From Gliomastix tumulicola (taxonomy: Eukaryota > Ascomycota > Sordariomycetes > Hypocreales > Bionectriaceae), in NCBI GenBank assembly GCA_001599755.1, contig BCHX01000004.1:4154001-4218000 (forward strand): 64,000 nucleotides of DNA, given 5' to 3'. The notes beneath the pieces are model-generated. The model ran no database searches and was not told where the DNA came from. It saw nothing but the letters and a program-made list of their open reading frames with translations. Each line of letters begins with the position of its first letter. The first letter of the stretch is position 1. Positions 11,945 through 22,864 of this stretch are shown in pieces. The position numbers were made by a program, and so were the translations under genes.

Positions 11945-12286
11945 TTACGGCCGTCTAGCCACAGGTTGTTCGACCTCTTGGGCTTCCTGCCGAAGCTCCT
12001 TGATGACTTGCTACACGTAGGTGGTCAGTGGAGGCGTAGTGAGGACTAATCGTGTATTGCATGTACGCACTGCTAACGCCTCCGGGTTCACTCCACGCTC
12101 TATCATTGATATGCAGATAGACAGGGTACGTCGGTCGAGATGGCAGTTCTACACGCAACAATCAGCATTAAGAGACCAGCAGGGGTGCTCAGGAGAATGA
12201 GGCGTGGGACGCACCAGAATAGTCGCAATCTCGTGGAGGATGTCCACGGCCTGCTGAGCCGCGGCGTGCTTGTCAGTCTCAGGCAT
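11945..12286 (-). CDS. mzt1: MOZART1 / mitotic-spindle organizing protein 1
   Basis: A very small gene that only appears after splicing: exons 12286-12215, 12148-12071 and 12010-11945, with introns of 66 and 60 bp (GTGCGT...TGTAG in both). The 71-aa product begins MPETDKHAAAQQAVDILHEI, continues through an SICISMIERGVNPEALA segment and VIKELRQEA, and ends in a short basic tail. These are the conserved helices of MOZART1. MOZART1 binds the N-terminal extensions of gamma-tubulin complex proteins and is needed to recruit and activate gamma-tubulin complexes at spindle pole bodies. All three exons are in phase 0. The gene lies 555 bp downstream of Spc25 on the same strand. Confidence 0.93.
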
Positions 12287-12840
12287 TTTGTGGTTGTTGG
12301 TTGAAATGAGACGCGTTGCAGGAGCGAGAAGCCGTGGAAACACGTCCCAGTTAAAGTGGTTGCTGTTGGTGATGGTGGGGTTCGTCCATACCGGAGACAA
12401 CTTTTAGTGATTCCCGCGCCAATCCATTCCGCTTCAATGGCAGCCTGGGGAATAGTTTGTCCTGGTTGAACATCTCGAAGTGGGTGAACTCTTACTCTCT
12501 CGAGATCTAAAGTTTGCAGAGATAAAAAGCACGTAGTCAAATAAATACTTGCTTAATATGGGACTATACAATGTGGTTGTGCAGTATATGGCAGAAGTTT
12601 TACTTACACCACTTGATAGACTCCAAATCCCAGCAAATCCATGTGCACACAAAGCAGCCAAGCATCTCTGCTAGAGAATTGGATGACATTAAATTGGTAA
12701 AATCATTTGCCGCCGTCTCTCTAGGTAGACGTTATACAGAATGGATATCTTGGTCATACAATTACTCCAAAACGCCGCCCCCAATCTCGTCTCGTCATTA
12801 GATACCAGTAGTAGCCACTGCCAGTCGCGCGCGGCCGTCC
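12287..12840. other. Intergenic region between Spc25 and MOZART1
   Basis: 554 bp separating the Spc25 stop from the MOZART1 start, both minus strand. It must hold the Spc25 3' end and the MOZART1 promoter. It is A/T-richer than its flanks and I see no gene in it. Confidence 0.6.
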
Positions 12841-13910
12841 TCAAGCCTTGATCGCCTCGACAAACAGCTCCCTCATCCCCTTGAGCAGCGTGACCAGCTC
12901 CCGCGACTCGTTCACCCTCTCCAGCACCTTCTCGACCTTCTCCCGCTCGAGCTTCGGCCGGCAGTGCTTCACGTCGTAGTCCCGCGCGCTCGTGACCAGC
13001 TCGAACCACGCCTCGCGCTCCCAGTTGCGCTCGTCAATGTGCGTGTAGATGAACTTGAGCCGGTCGTCGTGGCCCGCGCCCTCGATGCGCATGCACAGGT
13101 TCGTGATCCAGAAGTCGAGCTCGGGCACGTTGAAGCGCGACTGCGCCTCCTGGTGCGCCGCGTACTCGCGCTGCGCGGCCAGCCGGGCGTCGATCTCGGC
13201 CTGCGTCTGCGCGATCTGCGCCTTCAGGGCGTCGCGCGCCGCGTGGTGGTCGTCGCGCTGGGTGGTGAGGGAGGCGATGGCGGATTCCATCTCGCGGGTC
13301 TCGGCCTCCTCCTTCTCGATTGTTTGCTGGTGGGTTGCCGTCTTGACTTGGACGATTTCGATGTCCTTTTTCTTCATGCGCTGGTCCTCTATAAGATCGC
13401 AAATGGTGGGTAAGTAAGCCTTGGTTGTTCACTCAGGTCCATGTATGTAGACGGTCAATTGGCCGTACCTTGCAGCTCTGCCATGTTGATGCGGAAATGA
13501 TTGCGCTCCTCGAGCACACGCTTCCTCCCCTGCTCAATGAACGCATCGAACTTGGCCGAGAACTTGGCCATCCGGTCCCGCAGGTCGTCAAATCCAAAGT
13601 TGATGTTCGGCAGATCCTCTTCACCGTCCAGCCCCGTGCCTGTTGCCGCCATTGTGTGTCTGTTCTGGCTGCTCGACAGCGACGAGCCGGGCTCGAAAGG
13701 TGCCGGCGTGACGGACATTCTGCTGTTCGGATTCGAGGCGGGTAGTCGCGGGTTGCTGTCGCTGAGCGTGTCTTCGTCTGTGGCTTTGCGCTTTCGCGGT
13801 TGTTCGGACGATGCGCGCATGAGGGGCAGAAGAACTTCCTGTGAAAGGTGGGAGGCGCGGGCGGGTGTGGCTGTTGACGGCGTGGATTCCTGAGTGAGAC
13901 GCGTTGCCAT
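12841..13910 (-). CDS. spc25: Kinetochore protein Spc25 (Ndc80 complex)
   Basis: Two exons (13910-13469, 13388-12841) joined across an 80-bp intron (GTACGG...TTATAG) give 329 aa. Residues 1 to about 90 are disordered and Ser/Pro-rich. A long coiled coil follows, from about DLRDRMAKFSAKFDAFIEQG through the Glu/Gln-rich EKEEAETREME and AQIAQTQAEIDARLAAQRE segments. A C-terminal globular domain starts near NVPELDFWITNLCMRIEG and includes YTHIDERNWEREAWFEL. The wording of the globular domain matches ascomycete Spc25. Spc25 pairs with Spc24 to anchor the Ndc80 complex to the inner kinetochore. An ATG 15 bp further upstream (13925) is an alternative start. I prefer 13910 by its context. The Gfd2-like gene upstream ends only 96 bp before this start. 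Confidence 0.92.
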
Positions 13911-14006
13911 GGGAGCGGTCAACAATGAATAAATGTGGCTGGTGGGGTGTGATTATGTAATCGTTATCCCCAAGTATATAAACTCCCTACCGCAACAAGT
14001 GTTCTA

Positions 14007-15197
14007 TCAATCAGGAAATAAGCTTCCCAGGTCCTCCAGCTCGTCCTGCTCAGATATCTCTATTCTTTTCTTCCCTCTGAGCTCTTGTTTTCGTCCTCGC
14101 TGGCTGACTTCTTCGGCCTCTCTAACCTCAGTGTCTGGTGAATCAGTAGGTTTCAGCTGCCTAGCTGATAGAATATCGCCAGTCGATAAGGCAAGCCCAT
14201 CCGCATACCGAAGAAATCGGTCGAGATCAGCTTTGCTTGTAAAGGTAAGATAGGCTTGCTCTGCTGATATTCTTCCCGCACAGCTAGGTGCAAAGTCGAA
14301 GAACTTGCATGCTAGCTTCATGCCTGAATCAATAGGTGGTGGAAGCATCCTGTTCCTAGATTCTACAGTCGCAATAAGAGGAGACCGTATTAAGCTTGGA
14401 TCTTGGTAGCCTTTCCTATCGAGTCTGGCAATCTGGCTGCAGGCCTGGCGAAATTTCAGCTTCTGCTGGTTTTCTGACTCAAGCAATGCTTGAGCTAATG
14501 CCAGAGTAGCCAGAGCGTCATCACTAGCATTGTCAGCAGTGCCAGTCCTGGTTCCATCTCTGCGACCTGGCTTTAGATTCTTCCATGAATAACCAAATAC
14601 TTTGAGCACTCCTGTCAAGGTAGGGAGGACGCCGAGGGGTGCAATATCTGATCCGATGTCCCGTAGATCGACCCATGCAGTAAGATAGGGTATTACTCGA
14701 GGGAAATTTTGAAAAAGATACTCCCACTCGGCCGCCATTCCAAACCCCATGAGCACAAGCGTCTTCGAGCCGGTGCAGCTTTGAATGAAGTCTACAACAG
14801 CCGTCTCCAGATCCTCCAACTGGATCTGCTGCTCTTGACCGAAGCGGCTGGGCCGACGGGCTGGGATGCCACCCCTGATCTGAATGACCTTGTGTCGCCT
14901 CTTGTTCATATCGATATTGAGGATTAATACACGAGCGGTGCTGAGACTATGAAAGCCCTGAAGGCGTGCGCAGGCTGTTTGGGTTGAAGGTTTCCCAACC
15001 ATGGGTTCCATGTAGGCCAGTCCGACCTGATGGAGCAGCCGGTCGCTCTCATTGCTGACTGCAAAGTGCTCAGTATCAAGTGCGATGAAAGCTGTGTCCT
15101 TGTTCTGCAGATTTCGGAGGCCATCCATGGTTGTGATTCTACTATTGAAGAGGCGGCTCGAGACCGGGTGCCTCTGGAGTTGCTGATAGGTGATCAT
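14007..15197 (-). CDS. Gfd2/YDR514C-like RNase H-fold (DEDD exonuclease-like) protein
   Basis: Intronless, 396 aa. Near residue 39 is DTEHFAVS followed by LLHQVGLAYMEP, the first motif (DxE) of DEDD-type 3'-5' exonucleases, as in the Gfd2/YDR514C group. A middle segment TLVLMGFGMAAEWEYLFQNF occupies the second motif position. DNASDDALATLALAQALL occupies the third, but the expected catalytic His is replaced by Asp, and the second-motif Asp is not evident. The C-terminal half (about 265-396) is charged and has KKRIEISEQDELEDL near the end. The domain resembles a nuclease fold but may be inactive. An ATG at 15128 is an alternative start. Base composition is visibly more A/T-rich than in the adjacent genes. 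Its function is unknown to me. Confidence 0.6.
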   Translation of the reverse strand: MITYQQLQRHPVSSRLFNSRITTMDGLRNLQNKDTAFIALDTEHFAVSNESDRLLHQVGLAYMEPMVGKPSTQTACARLQGFHSLSTARVLILNIDMNKRRHKVIQIRGGIPARRPSRFGQEQQIQLEDLETAVVDFIQSCTGSKTLVLMGFGMAAEWEYLFQNFPRVIPYLTAWVDLRDIGSDIAPLGVLPTLTGVLKVFGYSWKNLKPGRRDGTRTGTADNASDDALATLALAQALLESENQQKLKFRQACSQIARLDRKGYQDPSLIRSPLIATVESRNRMLPPPIDSGMKLACKFFDFAPSCAGRISAEQAYLTFTSKADLDRFLRYADGLALSTGDILSARQLKPTDSPDTEVREAEEVSQRGRKQELRGKKRIEISEQDELEDLGSLFPD

Positions 15198-15639
15198 GTT
15201 GGGTGGTTGAAGAGCTAGGCGAGTAAACAGCGGCGGGTGAATTGGTCAGTCAGCTGGGCATTGATCACGGTGTTGATTGGGTGAAGACGGCTGTATGTTG
15301 GCGAGACAGTGATGGAAATCAATGGCGGGGCTGGCAAATTGAATAAATGCTCGAACTACTACCTGCAGTGGTTACATACGACAATGGTTGGAGGAGGAAA
15401 AGTTCAAGCCACTCACTGGAGGAGGAGTTGAGATCAAGGTTTCTTCAAGAGAGTGGGGCCATGTGCACCACCATAAGCTCACTGTGAGTCCTCATTTGGA
15501 GCTCCAGCCAGAGATAGACTTCACCATACTAATTTCGATCCTTGCAAGCCTCACTCCCCCATCGTCCTCCTCGCTTTATGCGCAATGAACCAGAGGTCAG
15601 GTGCATGCGTATCGCACTGGAAGCTGCCACTCCGGCCAG
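15198..15639. other. Divergent intergenic region, Gfd2-like gene / RRN6
   Basis: 442 bp between divergent start codons. Promoter DNA for both. No further feature recognised. Confidence 0.6.
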
Positions 15640-18600
15640 ATGGCTGAGGCCCGACGTGTCACCGACCTCGGCTTCGGTCCTCCTGGTCGTCTCTCATATG
15701 TAAATTCTCATCAGAATCAAGATGGAAACGAGTCGCCGTCGCTGCACACAAGCCGCATCACATCGAGCTGTGAGTGAATCTCACTCCTGAATTCGCCAAA
15801 GACGCAAACAACGTTCATCTCCCTAACAAGCCACATATTGCAGACCCGTACTTCAGACTGATTGGCAACTTCGCTGAGCTGTACGCACCCGCAAAGACAG
15901 GGGTCCCGCCGCGCACATACTCCCGCCTGCAGCGCGAGCGCAATCTCCAGAGACGATGGCTCCTCAAGTCGCATCCGGAGGCTTTCATGGGCAACGACGT
16001 CCTCTCCGAGCTGCTCACCGAGGACCTTGTGCGGTTCCCCAGGTCAGATGAGCCGACGGCGAGGCAGCCTCTGCTCGCGCTCGGAGAGATGACGGACTGG
16101 AGTGTGCTGTCGAAACCGGTGTCCGCGCGGGTCCTCGCCGTGGCGACAGGCGCGTCGGGGGAGCTTCTGCGGCTTGCTCATGTCGAGGACTCGCAGTGGA
16201 TCTGGGACGAGGATGGGGAGAGTGTGCTGCATCTCTCGGTGATAGACTCTCTGGATAATCTCGAGGAGGTCATCTGGGCGAGTGACGGGCTCCCTATTTC
16301 TCAGATCAAGTTCATCACCGGCACGGCGGCGTCGTCTAATCCGGTTCGATGGCTCCTCGTCCAGAAGCAGACATCGACGTCCATTCTCCAGCCGGGATAT
16401 GAGAAGGACTTCCGTGCCCGTGATCAGAAGGGACAAGCGGGTTCTCAGCAAGGCCTATCTCGGGTCAATCCCAACCTATTGGTTACCCTTGGCCATCAGG
16501 AAACGGGCGGCTTCGCTCATGTAGACGCAGCAATCACTGTGCCGAACGACGGACGGCCACCGCAGCTCTGCGTCATCGATGAATGTGGCTACTGGACCTT
16601 GTGGAATGTCCTGGGCAAGACGGGATTCGGTAAGAGTTCGATGCGGTTGTCGCTGTGCAAGTGTGGGCATTCATTAGAAGGGCCCCTTCGCGAAGTCCCC
16701 CGGCTGCCCCTGCACGCCTCCCAGCATCACGGTGTGCTCTTTGTTGAGAGGGACGAGGCCGATCGAGATCCTGTTAATGGATTCGAGGAGACAAAGGATC
16801 CTCAACAGCAGTCGCGGTATCTCCTCACCTGGAGCAGCAAGCATATCGGCATCTTGGACTTGGAAACGGACACCTCACTTCCAACGCCCGCCTTTGTCAC
16901 GTCCATGTCCAAGCGAGAGTGGATTCTTGATGTCCAGCCGAGCCCAGTTTCCCGCGGTCATGTTTTCGTGCTTACGACAAAATCATTAATTTGGATCGAT
17001 GTCTTCCACTCGAGCGCGGCTTCAGAACATGACCCCCAACCAGCCGCTATCCTCATATGCCCGCATCTATCTACTGATTCAGATGACTTGAAGTTCACTA
17101 TCTGCCGCGCCTCAGGTCACCACGAAACCACCTCCATGGTCATCGTCTACTCATCAAAACGAGCTCATACCTCGGCGTTCTGGTTCCGACTTGGAAATCA
17201 CTCATTACCGGACTGGCATCGCCAGCAACTGTCACTGCCTCGAAACGGAGAATCGAATTCGCGGGTGCAGTTGCTCACATTTCAACCCGTTCCTGTATAC
17301 AGCTCCTCTCGCGCAAGGGGGCTCGGCGTCGAATACCAGCAGGACAACGGTCAGTTCTTCCAGGGCATGCTGCTGGGCGATGATCTGGGATTACGATACT
17401 GCATGGCGTTTTCCTCCCAGAGCCCATATCTTGTCCCTAGTCTCCCCACGACGAGGCTTGGATGGACACAGCCGGATCGGCACAAGCAGTGGCGGAAGAA
17501 GAGGCAGAGGATACTTCGGCAGGTTGGCGAATACTTCGTGATCCCTGACGCCATGGGACAGATTGACAAGCAGCTGATCCGGCGTCCTCCTCGTGACGAC
17601 GACGACGACAAGGAGGAGGAGGAGGAGGAGGCTGCTGAGGATGTACTCGGTACCAGTCACCAGACAGCAGTTCCCACCCCGACTACTCTCGATATTCGCC
17701 ATTTTTCAAGGACAATGTTAGACTCGCTTCTTACCGGCAACCAAGGAATCGTTGGAATTTCCGTCCCAATCATTGATGCGATCCAGGGCCTTATCCAGCA
17801 TGGGCACCTCACCGGCTCTTTACCTCTCCGGACCTGGTTGGATGCTGTTGAGGAGGTAACAAACGACACCGTGGCGGATGGGTCTTATCCAGCCGAGGAC
17901 AGCTCTCAGCAGGCCTTGGAAACATTGTTTGGGACAGCCGATGGGCAGACCGTCCTAGCCCAGCTCGATCCAGAATTGCCGGCTGATCCCAGAGCTAGCT
18001 TTAACGAGTTGCGAGAACGGTTTGAGGAAGTCTGGCTCCAGCCACTCAGGGACCGAATGTCGGAGCATTATATGGAAAGCAGAGAGCAATGGATATCAGA
18101 GCTGGCTACAGAGGTCGCTCTTGAGACATACAGCGTGGCTGTTCAGGAGTCTCCCCTGTTCAACCCTCTTGTTCCCCCATCCGCACAGCTCAGCCAAGCT
18201 ATACCTAGCTCCTATCCCTTCCCGCCATCATCCCAGATTTCCTCGTCCCAGGTCTACGGCTCCAGCATTCCTCCCTCCTCACAGACGCAGCCATCTGGTC
18301 CCAGCCCAGGCGAGGCATTCGAGCGCCTCCAACTTCTCGCCCCTAATATACGGCCGAAGAAGATTGGCGCGACAAAACCGGCTCAGCTGCTATCTCTATG
18401 GCCAACGGAGCGCGGTGTGAGCACCGACGACTACGTCTCCAGCGTGGCCATCGCCACGGAGAGGAAGTTCGACCCCGCGAAGCAGCGGCTGCAGAAGATC
18501 GAAGCCAAGCGCCGCGCCATGGTCGACAAGTACAGGCTGCCGTCCTCGATGAGACGGGGCATGAGCAGCCAGGCGGAGCCGCAGCAGCCGCAGCAAGATT

Positions 18601-18785
18601 CTCTCGCCATCCCGATGCGGCCGGGGCCTCCGACCGTGCCTGGGATCATGACGAGTCAGCAGGTGCCCAGCTCATCGCAGAGTCAGGGACCGCTGACGAT
18701 GAGCCAGCCTATACCGGGAGCGTTCGGCGAGAGGAAGAAGACGATGAAGAAGGCAGTCAAGAAGAAGAAGAGCGGGTTCAGGTGA
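15640..18785 (+). CDS. rrn6: RNA polymerase I-specific initiation factor RRN6-like
   Basis: Two exons (15640-15769, 15844-18785) give 1023 aa. No ATG opens the long frame. Joining an upstream exon starting ATGGCTGAGG across GTGAGT...CCCTAAC...TTGCAG restores frame and gives MAEARRVTDLGFGPPGRLSY, a credible N-terminus. The long N-terminal half contains aromatic/hydrophobic beta-type segments such as WVLL-like strands (for example SSNPVRWLLVQKQTSTSILQ) consistent with the WD-like domain of Rrn6. An acidic patch (DDDDDKEEEEEE, about 620) and a helical region follow, then a Ser/Gln/Pro-rich tail ending in the basic KKAVKKKKSGFR. RRN6 is part of the core factor with Rrn7 and Rrn11 that recruits RNA polymerase I to rDNA promoters. 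Identity rests on overall family resemblance, length and tail, so I am fairly but not fully sure. Confidence 0.8.
15770..15843 (+). other. Intron 1 of RRN6-like gene
   Basis: 74 bp, GTGAGTGAAT...TTGCAG with a CTAAC branch site about 20 bp before the 3' end. It joins a T|AC tyrosine codon and is the only way I found to give the long frame an ATG start. Confidence 0.7.
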
Positions 18786-19196
18786 GATGGGTATAGGCCC
18801 ATGATCTGGCCAAACGGATTGCCCACCTAATCTTATGGTGTTTGGATCGTCAGGATATGATACCCTTTTGCTTAGCATGAATCTTCCACAATGAAGACCC
18901 ATTTGAGGATATATTGAATTGAACTACACTGTCATGTCGATAAATACGATTCTGATAGTTAATTCTTGAATTTATTGTCTGTCTACTATGTGATTGTGTT
19001 GGGTGTGTAAGGAAGAGCTGTGACCTCCTGCCGCCACTTCAGCTCATTCAGACCCCGCGATGAAAAACCCCCACCTTGCATCATCAACAACATCACTGTC
19101 AACCACATCAACAACACTTCATCACAACCACGAAGAGAAAATACAAGCCGGCAGCTATACGATTAGTTCGATCAAGAGAGGAGACTGTCTCACAAG
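18786..19196. other. Intergenic region RRN6 / PITH gene
   Basis: 411 bp between tandem plus-strand genes, A/T-rich in its first half (terminator/3' UTR) and CA-rich just before the next start. Confidence 0.6.
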
Positions 19197-19948
19197 ATGT
19201 CGCACTGCCACGATGAGCACGCCGGCCACGGCCACGGCGACCACCATCACGATCACGAGCACGACCACTCCGACGACATCACGCCCGCCATCCAGTTCTC
19301 CCTCTACGAGCAGATCAACTTCGATGAAGTCACGACACTGAATGAGTCAACACGACACTCGGGCAAAGCCGTCGTCAAGAAGACATGGGCCGAGAGGCTG
19401 GACACGGAACCCGAGCTAGCCAGTGACGCCGACGAACAGCTCCTCATGACCGTCCCGTGAGTTCTCTCTCTCTCTCACACACACAAAGATCATCACCATT
19501 TTCTCACACAAAGGCTACACGCAGCTTCACCGCCCAAATCAAACTCCACTCCATCCTCCTCCGCACCTCCCCCTCGGCCTCAGCGCCACGAACCCTCCAC
19601 CTGCACATCAACCGCGACGACCTCGACTTCGGCGCCGCCGAGGACGCGAAGCCCATCCAGACGCTCGAGCTCTCGCAGACGTCGGACGTGCAGGAGATCC
19701 CCGTCAAGCGCGCGCTCTTCGCCAAGGTGCACCGCCTCGTGCTCTTCTTCGCGGACAACTTTGGCGACGGCGACGAGGACGTCACGCGCTTCAGCTACGT
19801 CGGGTTTCGCGGGGAGTGGACGAGGTTGGGCAAGGCGCCCACGAATATCCTGTACGAGGCGGCGGCCCAGCCGGGGGATCACAGTCTGAAGGGGACGAGT
19901 GTGAATGAGATGGGGAGTGGGATTGGGGGCAGAGGGCCAGGGCACTGA
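19197..19948 (+). CDS. PITH-domain protein (PITHD1/TXNL1 C-terminal-like)
   Basis: Two exons (19197-19456, 19525-19948) give 227 aa. The acceptor GCAG|C at 19524 is chosen because it yields VPFTAQIKLHSILLRT, the conserved start of the PITH beta-sandwich. Nearer acceptors break the frame. Further PITH features are LHLHINRDDLDF, the VHRLVLFFADNFGDGD segment and RFSYVGFRGEWTRL. PITH domains occur in thioredoxin-like protein TXNL1, where the domain binds the 26S proteasome, and in stand-alone PITHD1. No thioredoxin domain precedes it here. The first 26 residues are a histidine/aspartate-rich stretch (MSHCHDEHAGHGHGDHHHDH and onward), a possible metal-binding tail. Cytosolic or proteasome-associated action is inferred from the family. 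Confidence 0.88.
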
Positions 19949-20484
19949 GTTGGGTCGGGACGCACGGGATGTTGACGGAGAAAAGTAGCCGTTTATGCAA
20001 GGCTATGGACGCGGGGTGTTCCAAAACGAAAATGTTATCTGCCTGCATGCGCATTCTCTTTCTTTCTTAAAGAACATGAAGAGCTCGGTCACATGTACTA
20101 TTTCATCCACATTATTGCAGAGAGCTCTGTCGACCATAATGACACCACCAAAGGTTCGCGGCGAAGTACGCTTCCCGCAGAATGAAGCCTAATGTCCATC
20201 CAGGTACTCTAGATCAAGCACCTCAATAAAATCAGAATCAGATTTACTTCCTTTGCAAGAGTGAGCGTGGGAATGTGAAGTGAGTGATGAGGCAAGCCTC
20301 GTCCAGCATCAAAACCGGTACAGGGTAGCCAAAACTCCAATTGAGACCAAATTTCGTCCAGCCAATCACGACCCACCATTCACCAGCAAAAAGCTCCTCC
20401 AAGATTTCTCCCAAACCTCCATCCATCCTCACCAAACCTCAACACCCTCGACATACACACACACACATACACATCACAGCAACA
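19949..20484. other. Intergenic region PITH gene / uL3m gene
   Basis: 536 bp between tandem plus-strand genes. It holds a CA-rich leader just before 20485. No gene seen. Confidence 0.6.
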
Positions 20485-21486
20485 ATGCCGCCCCGTCTAC
20501 CCATACGGGTCGCGCTCCCGCGCCCCTGCATCCAGCGCCTCCAGCAACCCCGACCTTTCCTCCCCCTCACGCCCTCGCGCGGCATCCGATACGGCTGGTC
20601 GACGGCGCCCCCCCGGAACAAGCACAAGCGCTTCAACCAGCCGTCCGCGGGCCTCCCGCGCCCGACGACGGGCCCCGTCGCCGCCCTCAAGCGCCGCGAG
20701 AAGACGACACCCTTGCGGACGGGTGTGCTCGCCACCAAGAAGGGCATGACGTCCGTGTTCCAGGGCAAGGACCGCGTGCCCTGCACGGTGCTGCAGCTCG
20801 ACCAGGTGCAGGTCGTCGCCAACAAGACGTTCCAGCGGCACGGGTACTTCGCCGTGCAGGTCGGGTCCGGGGCCAAGACGCCGCGCAACGTGACGAGCCC
20901 GCTGCTGGGCTACTACGAGGCCAAGGGCATGGCGCCCAAGGCGGAGCTGGTCGAGTTCAAGGTGCGCGACGAGCAGGGCCTGCTGCCCGTGGGCGTGCAG
21001 CTGCGGCCGGACTGGTTCCAGGTCGGGCAGTACGTCGATGTCAAGGGCAACTCGCGCGGTATGGGCTTCGCCGGTGGTATGAAGAGGCACGGCTTCTCCG
21101 GCCAGGAGGCGTCGCACGGAAACTCCAAGAACCACCGTACCATCGGTTCGACCGGTCCCTCGCAGGGCAGCGGTAGCCGTGTGTTGCCGGGCAAGAAGAT
21201 GCCGGGACGCATGGGCAACGAGTCCGCCACGGTGCAGAACCTCAGGATCATCAAGGTGGACAACGAGCTCGGCATCGTGCTCGTCAGCGGGCCCGTCCCG
21301 GGACCCAAGGGCCGCCTGCTGCGGATCCAGGACTCGAAGAAGAGGAAGGCCCCGGCGTTGCATCACCGGGAGAGGGCGCTGAAGGAGCTGCTGGAGAGGC
21401 ATCCGGATGCCGAGGAGCGGCTGCAGGCGGCGCGTGTGAAGCACCTGGAGATGAAGGCTGAGCGTCAGCCCGGGGTGGTATTATAA
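20485..21486 (+). CDS. Mitochondrial large-subunit ribosomal protein uL3m (L3)
   Basis: Intronless, 333 aa from the ATG in CACAGCAACAATGCC. The frame stays open upstream, but that part is leader-like. Residues 1 to about 55 are Arg/Pro-rich without acidic residues, a mitochondrial targeting sequence. The core has the L3 signatures LATKKGMTSVFQGKDRVPCT, VDVKGNSRGMGFAGGMKRHG and SRVLPGKKMPGRMGNES, the last two being the loop that reaches the peptidyl transferase centre. The C-terminal 60 residues are a basic/acidic helix seen in fungal mitochondrial L3. It is the homologue of yeast Mrpl9. It builds into the mitoribosome large subunit. Confidence 0.93.
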   Translation: MPPRLPIRVALPRPCIQRLQQPRPFLPLTPSRGIRYGWSTAPPRNKHKRFNQPSAGLPRPTTGPVAALKRREKTTPLRTGVLATKKGMTSVFQGKDRVPCTVLQLDQVQVVANKTFQRHGYFAVQVGSGAKTPRNVTSPLLGYYEAKGMAPKAELVEFKVRDEQGLLPVGVQLRPDWFQVGQYVDVKGNSRGMGFAGGMKRHGFSGQEASHGNSKNHRTIGSTGPSQGSGSRVLPGKKMPGRMGNESATVQNLRIIKVDNELGIVLVSGPVPGPKGRLLRIQDSKKRKAPALHHRERALKELLERHPDAEERLQAARVKHLEMKAERQPGVVL

Positions 21487-21719
21487 TGAATGCAATCGCG
21501 CATGGGGATGGGGGATATCAAGCGGACCGTCATTGCTAGGAGTCAAAGACCTGGGGATTTTTGTATTATACAATATGTATGTCACTACTTGTACAAGAAC
21601 TGTTCTTTCTTTCTTCCGTCTTCACCTCTCGTCCCAACTCTTCACGCTCCCAATCAACTCCCACGTAGCGTATCAGCATAGCAGCAAGCTGGAGATGTAA
21701 CCCCACACCGCACTCCAAA

Positions 21720-22427
21720 CTACCGGTTCAGCGGTGGCTGCTGTCTGAAGCCCCTCGTCGGGCCCTCCTCCTCCTCCTTCAACTCAGGCAGCGCGGGCTC
21801 GTCGCCCAGCAGCACCTTGAACGGATCCCCGCCCTCGAGCAGGTCAATCCACTCCCCGTCCTCCGTCTTCAGGCTCCACTCGGTCGTCTCGAACATGCCC
21901 TTGCTCGTCGGGCGGTTGCTCGCGAACCGCATCGTGGCCGTGGACCGGGTGCCCTTGACCGTGAACCAGACGTCGATGCGCCCGCGCAGCTGGTTCATCT
22001 CGCCGTGGATCCAGGGGATCTGGTGGCGGAAGTAGATGTCGTCGCCGAGCAGCTGGCGCGCGCGCGGGTTGGTGCGCAGGGCGTAGAGCGTCGAGGCGAT
22101 GACGGGGGAGGACATCTTCTGGTAGTTGAAGATGGCGACGGAACAGGCGGCGATGATGGCGATGAAGATGGGGAGGGTGCGGCGCCAGCGGAAGGAGGCT
22201 TCTTCGACGGCTGCAGAGGGCTGTTAGTATTTGCATCCCTTCATGGACGAAGTGAATTGGGCTGGGTTCTTACTGGGGAGCTCGCGGTCTGCCCTTCGGG
22301 TCATGAGAGGTCCGTCGCCGGGTCGAGGGGCCGGTGTGAGCCATCTTCTCTGCATTCCCTTGCCTGGAGGTGACCTGGTCCTCAGAGCTGAGGACAGGAG
22401 TCTCCGACGCACCATGCGGGAGAGCAT
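21720..22427 (-). CDS. coa1: Cytochrome c oxidase assembly factor Coa1
   Basis: Two exons (22427-22274, 22210-21720; 63-bp intron GTAAGA...CTGCAG) give 214 aa. The N-terminus MLSRMVRRRLLSSALRTR is a basic mitochondrial presequence. After splicing comes TVEEASFRWRRTLPIFIAII leading into a single inner-membrane helix ending near FNYQKMSSPV. Then follows the intermembrane-space domain with ALRTNPRARQLLGDDIYF and IPWIHGEMNQLRGRIDVWF, the Coa1/Tim21-like fold. Coa1 helps the newly made Cox1 along the Mss51/Shy1 assembly route. The last 25 residues are acidic then Gln/Pro-rich. An ATG four codons downstream is an alternative start. The gene is convergent with uL3m, stops 233 bp apart. Confidence 0.88.
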
Positions 22428-22864
22428 CTTGTCGTGATGTGGTGGAAATTGGAACTTGGTGGTGGTTGCAGATTCAAGTCCATCAATGAAGCTGCCAAAC
22501 TTCTCAAATTGGATCATGCCACTGTGGCTGGTGAGCTGTGGCTGATTTGCCCCACCAGCCACACCTCTAGCCCAGCTTCAAGCTTGAGCTCAAGCATGTG
22601 ATCCTTCATCTACAGCTTTCTAGGTCCCGGTGAACAGGACACATCTCAGCTATTGAAGGAAAGAAGACAATGCTCTCCAGTAGATATGATTCTGTAAAAT
22701 ACACCCAACCTAAAATTGAAGCGCCTTTGCCCAGCTGCTGGGCGCAAAAGTGCCACGACGTCATACCAGTTTCAAGGCTCACAGGCATTCGTCTACTTCT
22801 CCCCACACTCTCGCGATCTCCAACAGCTTCCTCCTCTTAACTACACATCCTCCCGCCCTTCACC
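22428..22864. other. Divergent promoter region, Coa1 / small membrane-protein gene
   Basis: 437 bp between divergent start codons. Only promoter-type DNA seen. Confidence 0.6.

Noticed and set aside
12103..12540. 145-codon minus-strand frame
   Set aside because: Reads the MOZART1 exons in the wrong frame; the spliced frame gives the conserved protein.
20497..21444. 315-codon minus-strand open frame
   Set aside because: Antisense shadow of mitochondrial uL3m, created by high GC at third positions.
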